A DNA stretch of 6,131 nt from positions 1 to 6,131 of the forward strand of contig RFJG01000055.1 of NCBI GenBank assembly GCA_003694965.1, written 5' to 3'. Positions 1 through 5,816 of this stretch are shown here, one piece after another. The notes below the pieces were generated by a model that worked only from the letters and a program-made list of their open reading frames with translations, had not been told where the DNA came from and did no database searches. Position 1 is the first letter of the stretch. Each line of letters opens with the position of its first letter. The position numbers were made by a program, and so were the translations under genes. This DNA is from Methanobacteriota archaeon (lineage in GTDB: Archaea; Micrarchaeota; Micrarchaeia; Anstonellales; J096).

Positions 1-49
1 CCTCCTACTAATCCAACCAACTTCTTTTTCTTTTTTTATTTTACTACTC
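1..49. other. Short gene-free left edge with a pyrimidine-rich tract
   Basis: No gene can be supported here. The plus strand is T-rich at about 21-42, which would suit termination of a plus-strand transcript entering from the left, because archaeal terminators are T-runs in the non-template strand. Read on the minus strand the same bases are A-rich, so they do not look like a terminator for the lipoprotein gene ending at 50. The first five bases read GGAGG on the minus strand, which could be a Shine-Dalgarno site for a further minus-strand gene beyond the window edge. Both readings are inference. Confidence 0.35.
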
Positions 50-541
50 CTAGCTGAAGATGCTATTCCATATCAAGCCTATGTTGTTTGCTTGATACAC
101 CTTGTCATCTATTTTTGACTTGCATATGCTTTCCCTGTAATCCCCCAATTGGAAGGGGTGCATCAATATATCTGAGAGGAAACTCTCAGAAACCATGTTG
201 TTGCACACGCTATGGTCTTCAGAATAGTATGCAACCTTCTCTATGCACCTATTATAATATTTTGCGGAGTTCCCTACTGTGAAAAAGCCAACTATTTCTT
301 TTATTTTTGTTGTGAATGTTTGGGATGGTCTCATTTGCTCGCAAGTTTTTATGGCATCAATTGTCTTTCCTTCAAATGTTAGGTATATAGCTTTCTCATA
401 GAGGCAGTCTTGCTTGGCAACCCCGCTAAGTTTGGAGCAGTCTTGCTGTGCTATGGTTTTAACAGTCCTTACGCAGCCAGCCAGAAGCAGGAACATGCCA
501 ATAATTAAGATAAAGAACTTTCTCCCTTTTCCTGTAGACAT
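50..541 (-). CDS. Small cysteine-rich predicted lipoprotein, function unknown
   Basis: This 163-residue protein starts with a basic stretch (KGRK, about 5-8) and a hydrophobic segment (about 9-20), ending in the lipobox LLAGC with the candidate lipid-modified cysteine at residue 23. It is therefore probably exported and anchored to the outer face of the membrane. The rest is predicted helical and carries six more cysteines (35, 46, 67, 99, 113, 140), enough for three disulfides. The spacing DC..........DCLYEKAI....C recalls the cysteine-paired helical hairpin repeats found in many small exported archaeal proteins; this is a resemblance, not a family assignment. The reading frame is open upstream to 640, but the ATG at 541 is preferred because it puts the signal peptide at the N-terminus and lies about 28 bases from a TATA-like box. 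No Shine-Dalgarno precedes it, which suggests a leaderless message. The stop is TAG. A perfect 8-bp palindrome sits inside the gene at 171-190. Confidence 0.82.
   Translation of the reverse strand: MSTGKGRKFFILIIGMFLLLAGCVRTVKTIAQQDCSKLSGVAKQDCLYEKAIYLTFEGKTIDAIKTCEQMRPSQTFTTKIKEIVGFFTVGNSAKYYNRCIEKVAYYSEDHSVCNNMVSESFLSDILMHPFQLGDYRESICKSKIDDKVYQANNIGLIWNSIFS
171..190. repeat. Perfect 8-bp inverted repeat inside the lipoprotein gene
   Basis: The arms TCTGAGAG (171-178) and CTCTCAGA (183-190) are exact reverse complements around the tetranucleotide GAAA on the plus strand (TTTC on the coding strand). In the lipoprotein mRNA this forms a hairpin within codons for residues of the VSESFLSD stretch near 117-124. 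No role can be assigned from sequence. Confidence 0.8.
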
Positions 542-564
542 ACAAGCATAACATAAACAGTCAT

Positions 565-573
565 CTTTAAAAG
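565..573 (-). promoter_or_regulatory. Probable TATA box of the lipoprotein gene
   Basis: On the minus strand these bases read CTTTTAAAG, close to the archaeal TATA consensus. The centre lies about 28 bases from the ATG at 541, so transcription would begin at or next to the start codon and give a leaderless mRNA. This agrees with the lack of a Shine-Dalgarno sequence. Confidence 0.55.
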
Positions 574-582
574 CCCTTGTAC

Positions 583-594
583 TATATATTTTAA
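583..594 (+). promoter_or_regulatory. Probable TATA box of the L10e operon
   Basis: TATATATTTTAA is the best TATA-like element in the 92 bases between the divergent genes. A start site about 27 bases downstream falls near 615, leaving a leader of roughly 20 bases that contains the L10e Shine-Dalgarno sequence. The element is itself A/T-symmetric and could also be read on the minus strand, so the two divergent promoters nearly touch. Confidence 0.55.
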
Positions 595-621
595 CTCCTT
601 TGAGCAAAAGGGAATCAATAT

Positions 622-628
622 AAGGTGA
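622..628 (+). promoter_or_regulatory. Ribosome binding site that fixes the L10e start
   Basis: AAGGTGA lies five bases before the ATG at 634 and matches the archaeal anti-Shine-Dalgarno. It contains the in-frame GTG at 625, so that GTG belongs to the binding site and is not the start codon. Confidence 0.8.
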
Positions 629-633
629 GTTAT

Positions 634-1164
634 ATGGCACTTAGACCCGCAAGAAGTATGAGAGATCCTGATAAAGTAGCGTATACTAGGAAAAGCAGGA
701 GGAACATGACCAAGAATTACATAAAGACTACTCCTCACCAGCACTTGCACCACTTTAGGATGGGCAAGATGCTAGAGGATTTTGATGTTGTCTTTAATCT
801 AGTCGCTAAGAATACCTTTTATCACAGGGATAATGCCTTAGAAGCTGCAAGGCAGACAATTAACAGGCATCTCGACAAAGGAACATCTGGCAAGTACTAT
901 GTTCTTATCCGAGTGTTCCCCCACCACATAATAAGGGAGAACAAGATGGTTTCAGGAGCTGGAGCTGACAGGATTCAGAAGGGTATGAGGAGAGCTTTCG
1001 GCAAGCCAACAACAAAAGCAGCTCTTGTAGAAGAGGGGAGGCCCCTTTTCACAATCTACACATATAAACAATTTGCACCTGTTGTAAAGGAAGCCTGCAG
1101 GAAGGCAAGCAGGAAGCTAAGCGGTTCGTGGAAGCTTGTTGAAGGGGAGGTAGAACATGCCTGA
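634..1164 (+). CDS. rpl10e: 50S ribosomal protein L10e (L16/uL16 family)
   Basis: L10e is the archaeal and eukaryotic counterpart of bacterial L16. It binds 23S rRNA in the large subunit near the peptidyl-transferase centre and the tRNA path, and is needed for a functional A site. The 176-residue product has the usual family length. It opens with MALRPAR and a DPDKVAYTRK stretch, followed by RVFPHHIIRENKM (about 93-105) and the signature region ADRIQKGMRRAFGKP (about 111-125), which closely follows the L10e family pattern. The ATG at 634 is chosen over the in-frame GTG at 625 because AAGGTGA is correctly spaced before it and archaeal orthologues begin in the same way. The gene is first in an operon: its last 8 bases overlap the start of the coiled-coil gene in another frame, which suggests coupled translation. 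Confidence 0.98.
   Translation: MALRPARSMRDPDKVAYTRKSRRNMTKNYIKTTPHQHLHHFRMGKMLEDFDVVFNLVAKNTFYHRDNALEAARQTINRHLDKGTSGKYYVLIRVFPHHIIRENKMVSGAGADRIQKGMRRAFGKPTTKAALVEEGRPLFTIYTYKQFAPVVKEACRKASRKLSGSWKLVEGEVEHA
1146..1151 (+). promoter_or_regulatory. Strong Shine-Dalgarno site of the coiled-coil gene, inside L10e
   Basis: GGAGGT lies within the last codons of L10e, five bases before the ATG at 1157. It is the strongest ribosome binding site in the window. It supports independent or re-initiating translation of the second gene from the L10e message. Confidence 0.85.
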
Positions 1165-2617
1165 ATTGGAGGATGTTTCTATCAATACAGATGTGGACAA
1201 GCTCATAAAATACCTCGCAAAAGAAAAGAAAGTTTCTGTTGATGACATAGTCATGGCCCTTGGCATGAAAGCACCGACTGTCAAGCGTTGGCTTTCAATA
1301 CTTGAGCAGGAAGGGTATGTTAAGCTCGATTATAAGCTGACTAAGACATTCGCAACATGGCTCCTTGAAGGTGGTGAGGAAGAAGAGGATAGCTCTGCCA
1401 TAAGAGTTCCTGAAGAGACCATCATTAAGGATGCTGAGCTAACTGTTGAGAAGGAAGCATCACTAGGAGAACCAATAGCAATAGATGAGGGGCTCCTAGA
1501 AGATGAGGAGAATGAAGAGGCCAAGGAAGCTGAAGAAGCTGCTGCTGAAGAAGAGGAGCTACTTCCTGTTCTTAAACCAAAGGAGGAAGAACCTACAAAA
1601 TCGGTCAAAAAAGGAGCTGAGAAGAAATCCGCTGCCCTTAATGCCTCTATTGCTTCAATTTCCTCTGGCAAGGAAAGAGTGGAGAGGATAAAGAGGCTTA
1701 AGGAATTAAGTGCCCAAGTTGAGAAGCTCCAAGAAGAGCTGCTGAGTTTGGAGAACGAGAAGAAAGTCCTTGAGAAATTCAAGGCAAAGAAGGTTTTCAA
1801 GGAAGCAGAGGCAAGGATAAATACGCTCATAGATGCTGTCCTTGAAGTAGAGGAGAAGATACTTAAGCTAAAGCATTACGGCAGTAAAGTCAAGGGCAAG
1901 CACGCAACATTGGAAAAGCTTGAAAAGAAATTAGACAGCTTATCCCAAGAAGCACAAAGTGCTCAGGAGGAGTTAATGCTAAAACTCTCTAAAATAAGAG
2001 ACAACATAGCTGACAAAGAAGATAAGATAAAAGAGAATATCGCAGATATGAGGGCTGAGTTAGAGAAGCATATGGAAGAGCTCTCAAAGAGTGAAGCCAC
2101 TCTTAAGACATTGGAGGAAAGGGAAGAAGAGGTCCAAGCAACTATGCAGGAGCTTTCTGCAAGGTTGGAAGAGCTAGCTTCTCTTATGGTAAAGAGCTCC
2201 GAAACTCTCAATAGGATGGTAGAGGAGAGGAAAGCAGTAGAGGACAGGATATCTTACATTAAGGAGTACATAGAGGAGAGGGAGAAGGACTTTACTTCTG
2301 TTGAAAATGAAATGGAGAGGGTTAAGAAATTCGAAGGGAAGATAGCTGCAACTACTGAGGAGTTCAAGAAAGTCATAGAAGCCCTTAGGGAAGAAGCTGA
2401 ACAGAGGAAAGAAGAGGTCAAGAAGGTTCTTGAAGAAGCAGAAGGCAAGGCAGTTTCAGCTTATTTGGAGACTCTAGAAGACATAGCAAAGAAAGCAGAG
2501 GGTTCCTTTGAGCAGCTTGAAGAAGAGGAAGAGGAGATAGAGCAGAAGATAAGAGACAGGAAGAAGAAGCTAAAGCAACTCCTAAAAGAGAGTAAGGAGC
2601 TTGTCAAAAAGAAGTAA
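1157..2617 (+). CDS. Winged-helix plus long coiled-coil protein, function unknown
   Basis: This 486-residue protein was not recognised as a named family. Residues 13-70 look like a winged helix-turn-helix: a first helix (DVDKLIKYLAKEKK), a second (VSVDDIVMALGM), a recognition-like helix (APTVKRWLSILEQEGY) and a wing (VKLDYKL). An acidic low-complexity linker follows (about 73-147, with runs of E), then a basic patch (148-160), and then an almost unbroken charged coiled coil from about 170 to the end, finishing in KKK. The coiled coil includes a short 11-residue repeat (NIAD at 283 and 294). There is no signal peptide, membrane segment or nucleotide-binding motif, so it is probably cytoplasmic. 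The shared L10e message and strong ribosome binding site suggest high, coordinated expression. A DNA- or RNA-binding head on a long dimeric stalk is the simplest model; chromosome organisation or ribosome-linked regulation are both untested guesses. Confidence 0.9.
   Translation: MPELEDVSINTDVDKLIKYLAKEKKVSVDDIVMALGMKAPTVKRWLSILEQEGYVKLDYKLTKTFATWLLEGGEEEEDSSAIRVPEETIIKDAELTVEKEASLGEPIAIDEGLLEDEENEEAKEAEEAAAEEEELLPVLKPKEEEPTKSVKKGAEKKSAALNASIASISSGKERVERIKRLKELSAQVEKLQEELLSLENEKKVLEKFKAKKVFKEAEARINTLIDAVLEVEEKILKLKHYGSKVKGKHATLEKLEKKLDSLSQEAQSAQEELMLKLSKIRDNIADKEDKIKENIADMRAELEKHMEELSKSEATLKTLEEREEEVQATMQELSARLEELASLMVKSSETLNRMVEERKAVEDRISYIKEYIEEREKDFTSVENEMERVKKFEGKIAATTEEFKKVIEALREEAEQRKEEVKKVLEEAEGKAVSAYLETLEDIAKKAEGSFEQLEEEEEEIEQKIRDRKKKLKQLLKESKELVKKK
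2605..2614 (-). terminator. Probable T-run terminator of tRNA-Tyr, inside the opposite CDS
   Basis: On the minus strand these bases read CTTCTTTTTG, 11-20 bases beyond the tRNA-Tyr 3' end, and are the first T-run met by that transcript. On the plus strand the same bases encode the Lys-Lys-Lys C-terminus of the coiled-coil protein. Archaeal RNA polymerase terminates at short oligo-T tracts, so the tail of one gene may serve as the terminator of the other. Confidence 0.5.
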
Positions 2618-2624
2618 CTACAAG

Positions 2625-2719
2625 TCCCGCCGGGCGGATTTGAACCACCAACCTCCCGGTTACTGCTAATAGCAGTCATCTAACTACAGCCGGGCGCTCT
2701 GCCGTTGAGCTACGGCGGG
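2625..2719 (-). tRNA. tRNA-Tyr(GTA) with a 23-base intron
   Basis: All arms fold. The acceptor stem pairs CCCGCCG with CGGCGGG and has discriminator A. The D-arm is GCTC/GAGC with GG in the loop, the anticodon stem is CCCGG/CCGGG, and the T-arm is GGTGG/CCGCC around TTCAAAT. The C1-G72 pair is the archaeal tyrosine identity element. The spliced loop reads CTGTAGA with anticodon GTA (2685-2687). The intron (2661-2683) lies between positions 37 and 38. A bulge-helix-bulge can be drawn: loop bases CTGT pair with intron GCAG, with 3-base bulges AG^T and TA^A at the two cuts. The mature length is 72 bases and CCA is not encoded. The gene converges on the coiled-coil gene with a 7-base gap. Confidence 0.97.
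2661..2683 (-). other. Intron of tRNA-Tyr
   Basis: This 23-base intron would be removed by the archaeal splicing endonuclease at the canonical 37/38 site. It contains ACTGCT and AGCAGT (plus-strand 2662-2667 and 2671-2676) separated by three bases, a 6-bp hairpin. The 3' arm of that hairpin includes the GCAG that must instead pair with the anticodon loop in the bulge-helix-bulge, so the two folds exclude each other. Confidence 0.9.
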
Positions 2720-2740
2720 TGTAAGGTTTATGCAGGCAAT

Positions 2741-2750
2741 CTTTTTAAAC
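2741..2750 (-). promoter_or_regulatory. TATA box of tRNA-Tyr
   Basis: On the minus strand these bases read GTTTAAAAAG. The centre is about 27 bases from the tRNA 5' end at 2719, so transcription would start at or very near the mature end and leave little or no 5' leader. Confidence 0.7.
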
Positions 2751-2781
2751 TAATTTGTCTGCCCATCTCGGTGTGGGAAGG

Positions 2782-2789
2782 TTTATAAA
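2782..2789 (+). promoter_or_regulatory. TATA box of the 237-aa gene
   Basis: TTTATAAA is a near-consensus archaeal TATA box preceded by purine-rich GGGAAGG, which may act as the transcription factor B element. Its centre is 27 bases from the ATG at 2813, so the message should be leaderless. This box and the tRNA-Tyr promoter stand back to back within about 50 bases. Confidence 0.75.
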
Positions 2790-2812
2790 CACAAACCACC
2801 ATTAAATAAGAC

Positions 2813-3526
2813 ATGAGTAGGTTTACTTCTCCTTTTATTGCAAGAGATGCATTGAAGGAGAGAGATAATATGACAATGGAGCAGATGGTGGACATCCAGA
2901 AAAGGGCAAAGGTAGCTTGTGAGAGATACTTAACAAGCATAACTCCACATCTCTCTTCTGTTGGAGCTGTTCCGGGCGATATTAGAGACTTAGCGTTGCT
3001 CCTAACTAAGCCAAGCTTAAAACCAACAGCAATACTATCACAAAAAGATGATAAGGTAGATGCGGCGATACAAGGATTTGATATAATGGGAAAGCACATC
3101 TTATCCTTGAGGTGCGGAAGGATGGGCACTATAATAGGCTTAACAGAGATGAATGTCATAAACCTCTATAATGCGATTAACAATAAGGAGCATGATGTTG
3201 CCGGCTACCTATTAGGCTATCCAGAAACTGCAATAACATCATTCAAAAACAGACAAGGCTTATTTTACAAGGAACTTGCACACAGTAACCTTGTTGTAGA
3301 ACCTTGGCTTTGGTTAAGTCCGTTTGTGCCTTCATTAAGTAATGGAGGTATTGTTGAGACGCAGAGGTTGAAAGAGGTAGAGAAAGCATTGAGAAAGTCG
3401 TTACGACAAGACCTCTATATGCTTATCAATATGGCCCACAAAATAGATATAGTATTTACATTGTGTTTCCATCTGGAAGCTATTGCAAATAACAGTGCCT
3501 CTCTCCAAAGAGGCAACTCTTTATAA
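2813..3526 (+). CDS. Conserved-looking archaeal protein with a GYP motif, function unknown
   Basis: The 237-residue product is not confidently assigned. It is probably cytoplasmic and mixed alpha/beta, with no signal peptide or membrane helix. A central segment reads AGYLLGYPETAITSF (about 130-144), followed by a region with WLWLSPFVPS (about 165-174) and a helical C-terminal part. The GYP..xxxxF pattern followed by a proline-rich PF/PC stretch recalls archaeal DUF483-type proteins, which usually have a paired cysteine after GYPE (as GYPECC). Here that pair is TA, so if the resemblance is real the protein is a cysteine-less variant. The ATG at 2813 is chosen because a TATA box lies 27 bases upstream, implying a leaderless mRNA; the ATG at residue 20 is less likely. 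The stop overlaps the probable EF-2 TATA box. Confidence 0.82.
   Translation: MSRFTSPFIARDALKERDNMTMEQMVDIQKRAKVACERYLTSITPHLSSVGAVPGDIRDLALLLTKPSLKPTAILSQKDDKVDAAIQGFDIMGKHILSLRCGRMGTIIGLTEMNVINLYNAINNKEHDVAGYLLGYPETAITSFKNRQGLFYKELAHSNLVVEPWLWLSPFVPSLSNGGIVETQRLKEVEKALRKSLRQDLYMLINMAHKIDIVFTLCFHLEAIANNSASLQRGNSL
3497..3514 (+). repeat. 6-bp inverted repeat at the end of the 237-aa gene
   Basis: GCCTCT (3497-3502) and AGAGGC (3509-3514) are perfect arms around a six-base loop. They lie just before the stop codon and the EF-2 TATA box. The hairpin is not followed by a T-run, so it is not a convincing terminator. Chance occurrence is possible. Confidence 0.45.
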
Positions 3527-3527
3527 A
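3520..3527 (+). promoter_or_regulatory. Probable TATA box of EF-2, over the upstream stop codon
   Basis: TTTATAAA includes the TAA stop (3524-3526) of the preceding gene. A start site about 27 bases downstream lies near 3550, giving a leader of roughly 25-30 bases. The box is the centre of an imperfect 18-base palindrome (AACT at 3515-3518, AGTT at 3529-3532). No T-run separates the two genes, so EF-2 may also receive read-through from upstream. Confidence 0.6.
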
Positions 3528-3577
3528 AAGTTCCTTTGAAATAAGTCCCATCCAAACTCTTTAATGAGTGTGATATT

Positions 3578-5776
3578 ATGACAAAGAAGGAAGTAATGGT
3601 AGAAGAGATAGAGAAGATAATGGAGAATTTGGACCAAGTTAGGAACATAGCAATAGTTGCTCATGTTGACCACGGTAAGACTACATTGTCGGATTCACTA
3701 GTTGCTAGGGCTGGCCTCATAAGCAAGCAGCTCGCAGGACAGCAGAGGGTTCTTGACTTTGAAGAGCAGGAGCAGAAGAGAGGTATAACTATCAAGTCAG
3801 CAGATATAAGCCTTGGCTTCCATTATGAGGGGAAGGATTATTTGATTAACCTCATAGACACGCCAGGACACGTAGATTTTGGTGGTCATGTCACTAGGGC
3901 TATGAGGGCTGTTGACGGCGTTGTCCTTGTTGTTGATGCTGTTGAGGGTATAATGCCACAGACTGAGACTGTGTTAAGGCAGGCATTGAAGGAAAGGGCC
4001 AAGCCTGTTGTATTCATTAACAAAGTGGATAGGCTCATCAATGAGTTGAGGTTAAGCTCGGAGGACATGATGAAGAAACTGGCCAAAGTCATAGCTGGCA
4101 TTAACAAGATAATCTCAGCTAACGCCCCAGCAGAATACAAGAAAGACTGGTTGGTTTCTGTTGAGAATGGAAAGGTTGCCATAGGGTCTGCTTTCCAAAA
4201 ATGGGCCATAAGCATAGACAGCATGAAGAAATCTGGTATAACCTTCCAGAAGATATATGAGCTCGTCCAACAAGAAGCCAAGGATGAGCTAGTCAAGGTT
4301 GCCCCTGTTGATGAAGTTATCCTCCAGATGGTTGTTAAGAACTTGCCAGACCCTAAGACAGCTCAAGCTTATAGAATACCAGTTTTGTGGAGAGGAGACC
4401 TTGAAAGCGAGGAAGGCAAGGCTATGCGTGCCTGTGATGCCAATGGACCAGCCATAGGTGTTGTTTTTGGCGTTGTTTCTGATGAGCACGCAGGAGAGGT
4501 TGCTGTTGTAAGGTTCTTCTCAGGAAAGGTAGTTAAGGGAGACCAGCTTTACCAAGCATCCAAGCTCAAGTATGGTAGGGTTCAGCAAGTTTCCGTGTAT
4601 ATGGGCCCAGATAGAGTGCAGGCAGAGAAGATAACAGCTGGTAACATAGGTGCCCTCGTAGGCTTAAAGGACATCTATGTCGGTGAGACGATAAGCTCAA
4701 AGCCAATAGAGCCATTCGAGCAGATAAAGCACTACTCAGAGCCTGTTGTCACGAAGAGCATAGAAGCTGTTAACCCCAAAGACCTTGGCAAGCTCATAGA
4801 GGTGCTTAGAGGAATATCTAAAGAGGACCCAACCTTGAAAGTTGAATTGAACCAGGAGACAGGAGAGCACTTAATAAGAGGTATGGGTGAACTTCACTTG
4901 GAGATAGTTGAGTACAAAATACAGGAGGAGAAGGGAATAAAGATCAAGACATCTCCACCTATTGTTGTTTATAGAGAGACGCTTACGGGGAACGGTCCTG
5001 TCATAGAGGGGAAGAGCCCGAACAAGCACAACAAATTCTACATAAAGGTTGAGAAGTTGCCGGATAACATGGTTGAGTTAATAGAAGAGGGGAAGATACC
5101 TGTCGGAAGAGTAAAAGGAAAGGTATCACAGAACATAGTAGATGAGCTTATGAATGCCGGCATGGACAGAGAAGAGGCAAAGGGCTTATGGGATGTGTAT
5201 GGCACTAACATCTTCATAGATGCCACTAAGGGTGTTCAGTACTTGAACGAGGTCCAAGAGCTTGTGTTGCAGGCATTTGAGGAGGCTATGAAGAAAGGCC
5301 CTCTTGCCCAAGAGCTTGTTAGCGGCGTAAAGGTTACTCTATTGGATGCTACGCTCCACGAGGACAATGTTCACAGGGGACCTGCTCAGATAATACCTGC
5401 GGTCAAGAGACCAATATATGCATCTATGCTCAAAGCAGGTGTCCTGCTTTTGGAACCAAAGCAGAAGATACTGATACAAGTGCCACACGACTATTCTGGA
5501 GCTGTCCTCAATCTCGTTAATGGTAAGAGAGGACGCTTGCTTGGCATGGAACAGGACGGAGACCTAACGAAGATAGAGGTAGTTGTTCCAGTGTCTGAGA
5601 CATTTGGTTTCAGCAATGACATAAGGAGTGCGAGCCAAGGAAGGGCCATATGGTATTCAGAGTATTTCGGCTATGAACAGCTTCCAAGGGATTTGATACA
5701 GAAAGTGGTTTCACAGATAAGAGAGAGGAAGGGCATTCCAGTAGAACCTCCGAAAGCAGAGGACTTCATGGAATAG
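3578..5776 (+). CDS. fusA: Translation elongation factor 2 (EF-2)
   Basis: EF-2 is the GTPase that moves tRNAs and mRNA through the ribosome after each peptide bond. The 732 residues match the normal archaeal length. GTP-binding motifs are AHVDHGKT (28-35), RGIT with the switch threonine at 71, DTPGH (94-98, catalytic His98) and NKVD (148-151). Domain II follows (about 285-380), then domain III with HLIRGMGELHLE (431-442). Domain IV ends in LHEDNVHRGPAQ (593-604), whose second histidine, His599, is the expected diphthamide site. Domain V includes GKRGRLLGMEQ, and the C-terminus RERKGIPVEPPKAEDFME is typical of archaea. The ATG at 3578 has a weak GTGAT four bases upstream. No intein, frameshift or missing motif was seen. 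A three-run T tract follows the stop codon. Confidence 0.99.
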   Translation: MTKKEVMVEEIEKIMENLDQVRNIAIVAHVDHGKTTLSDSLVARAGLISKQLAGQQRVLDFEEQEQKRGITIKSADISLGFHYEGKDYLINLIDTPGHVDFGGHVTRAMRAVDGVVLVVDAVEGIMPQTETVLRQALKERAKPVVFINKVDRLINELRLSSEDMMKKLAKVIAGINKIISANAPAEYKKDWLVSVENGKVAIGSAFQKWAISIDSMKKSGITFQKIYELVQQEAKDELVKVAPVDEVILQMVVKNLPDPKTAQAYRIPVLWRGDLESEEGKAMRACDANGPAIGVVFGVVSDEHAGEVAVVRFFSGKVVKGDQLYQASKLKYGRVQQVSVYMGPDRVQAEKITAGNIGALVGLKDIYVGETISSKPIEPFEQIKHYSEPVVTKSIEAVNPKDLGKLIEVLRGISKEDPTLKVELNQETGEHLIRGMGELHLEIVEYKIQEEKGIKIKTSPPIVVYRETLTGNGPVIEGKSPNKHNKFYIKVEKLPDNMVELIEEGKIPVGRVKGKVSQNIVDELMNAGMDREEAKGLWDVYGTNIFIDATKGVQYLNEVQELVLQAFEEAMKKGPLAQELVSGVKVTLLDATLHEDNVHRGPAQIIPAVKRPIYASMLKAGVLLLEPKQKILIQVPHDYSGAVLNLVNGKRGRLLGMEQDGDLTKIEVVVPVSETFGFSNDIRSASQGRAIWYSEYFGYEQLPRDLIQKVVSQIRERKGIPVEPPKAEDFME

Positions 5777-5780
5777 CACT

Positions 5781-5808
5781 CCTTTTTAATCTTTTTTTAT
5801 CTTTTTTA
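5781..5808 (+). terminator. T-rich terminator of EF-2, also the tRNA-Leu promoter region
   Basis: Three T-runs (5783-5787, 5792-5798, 5802-5807) begin 7 bases after the EF-2 stop. Serial T-runs in the non-template strand are a usual archaeal terminator. The first run is part of CTTTTTAATC, centred about 30 bases from the tRNA-Leu 5' end, and may also act as its TATA box. That double role is inferred from spacing only. Confidence 0.65.
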
Positions 5809-5816
5809 TGCTTCAC

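Noticed and set aside
625..633. GTG at 625 as the L10e start
   Set aside because: It lies inside the Shine-Dalgarno sequence of the ATG at 634 and would add MSY before the family-typical MALRPAR.
542..640. N-terminal extension of the lipoprotein up to 640
   Set aside because: It would bury the signal peptide 33 residues into the protein and run through both probable promoters.
1330..1830. 166-codon minus-strand open frame rich in serine
   Set aside because: It is the antisense shadow of the acidic, GAA/GAG-rich part of the coiled-coil gene, with no promoter or ribosome binding site.
2461..2679. Minus-strand open frame of 72 codons over tRNA-Tyr and the coiled-coil gene
   Set aside because: It begins inside the tRNA intron and runs antisense to the coiled-coil gene; its Ser/Phe-rich sequence is the complement of Glu/Lys codons.
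3578..5776. Intein or frameshift in EF-2
   Set aside because: All GTPase motifs and domains follow in order without extra sequence and the length is normal.
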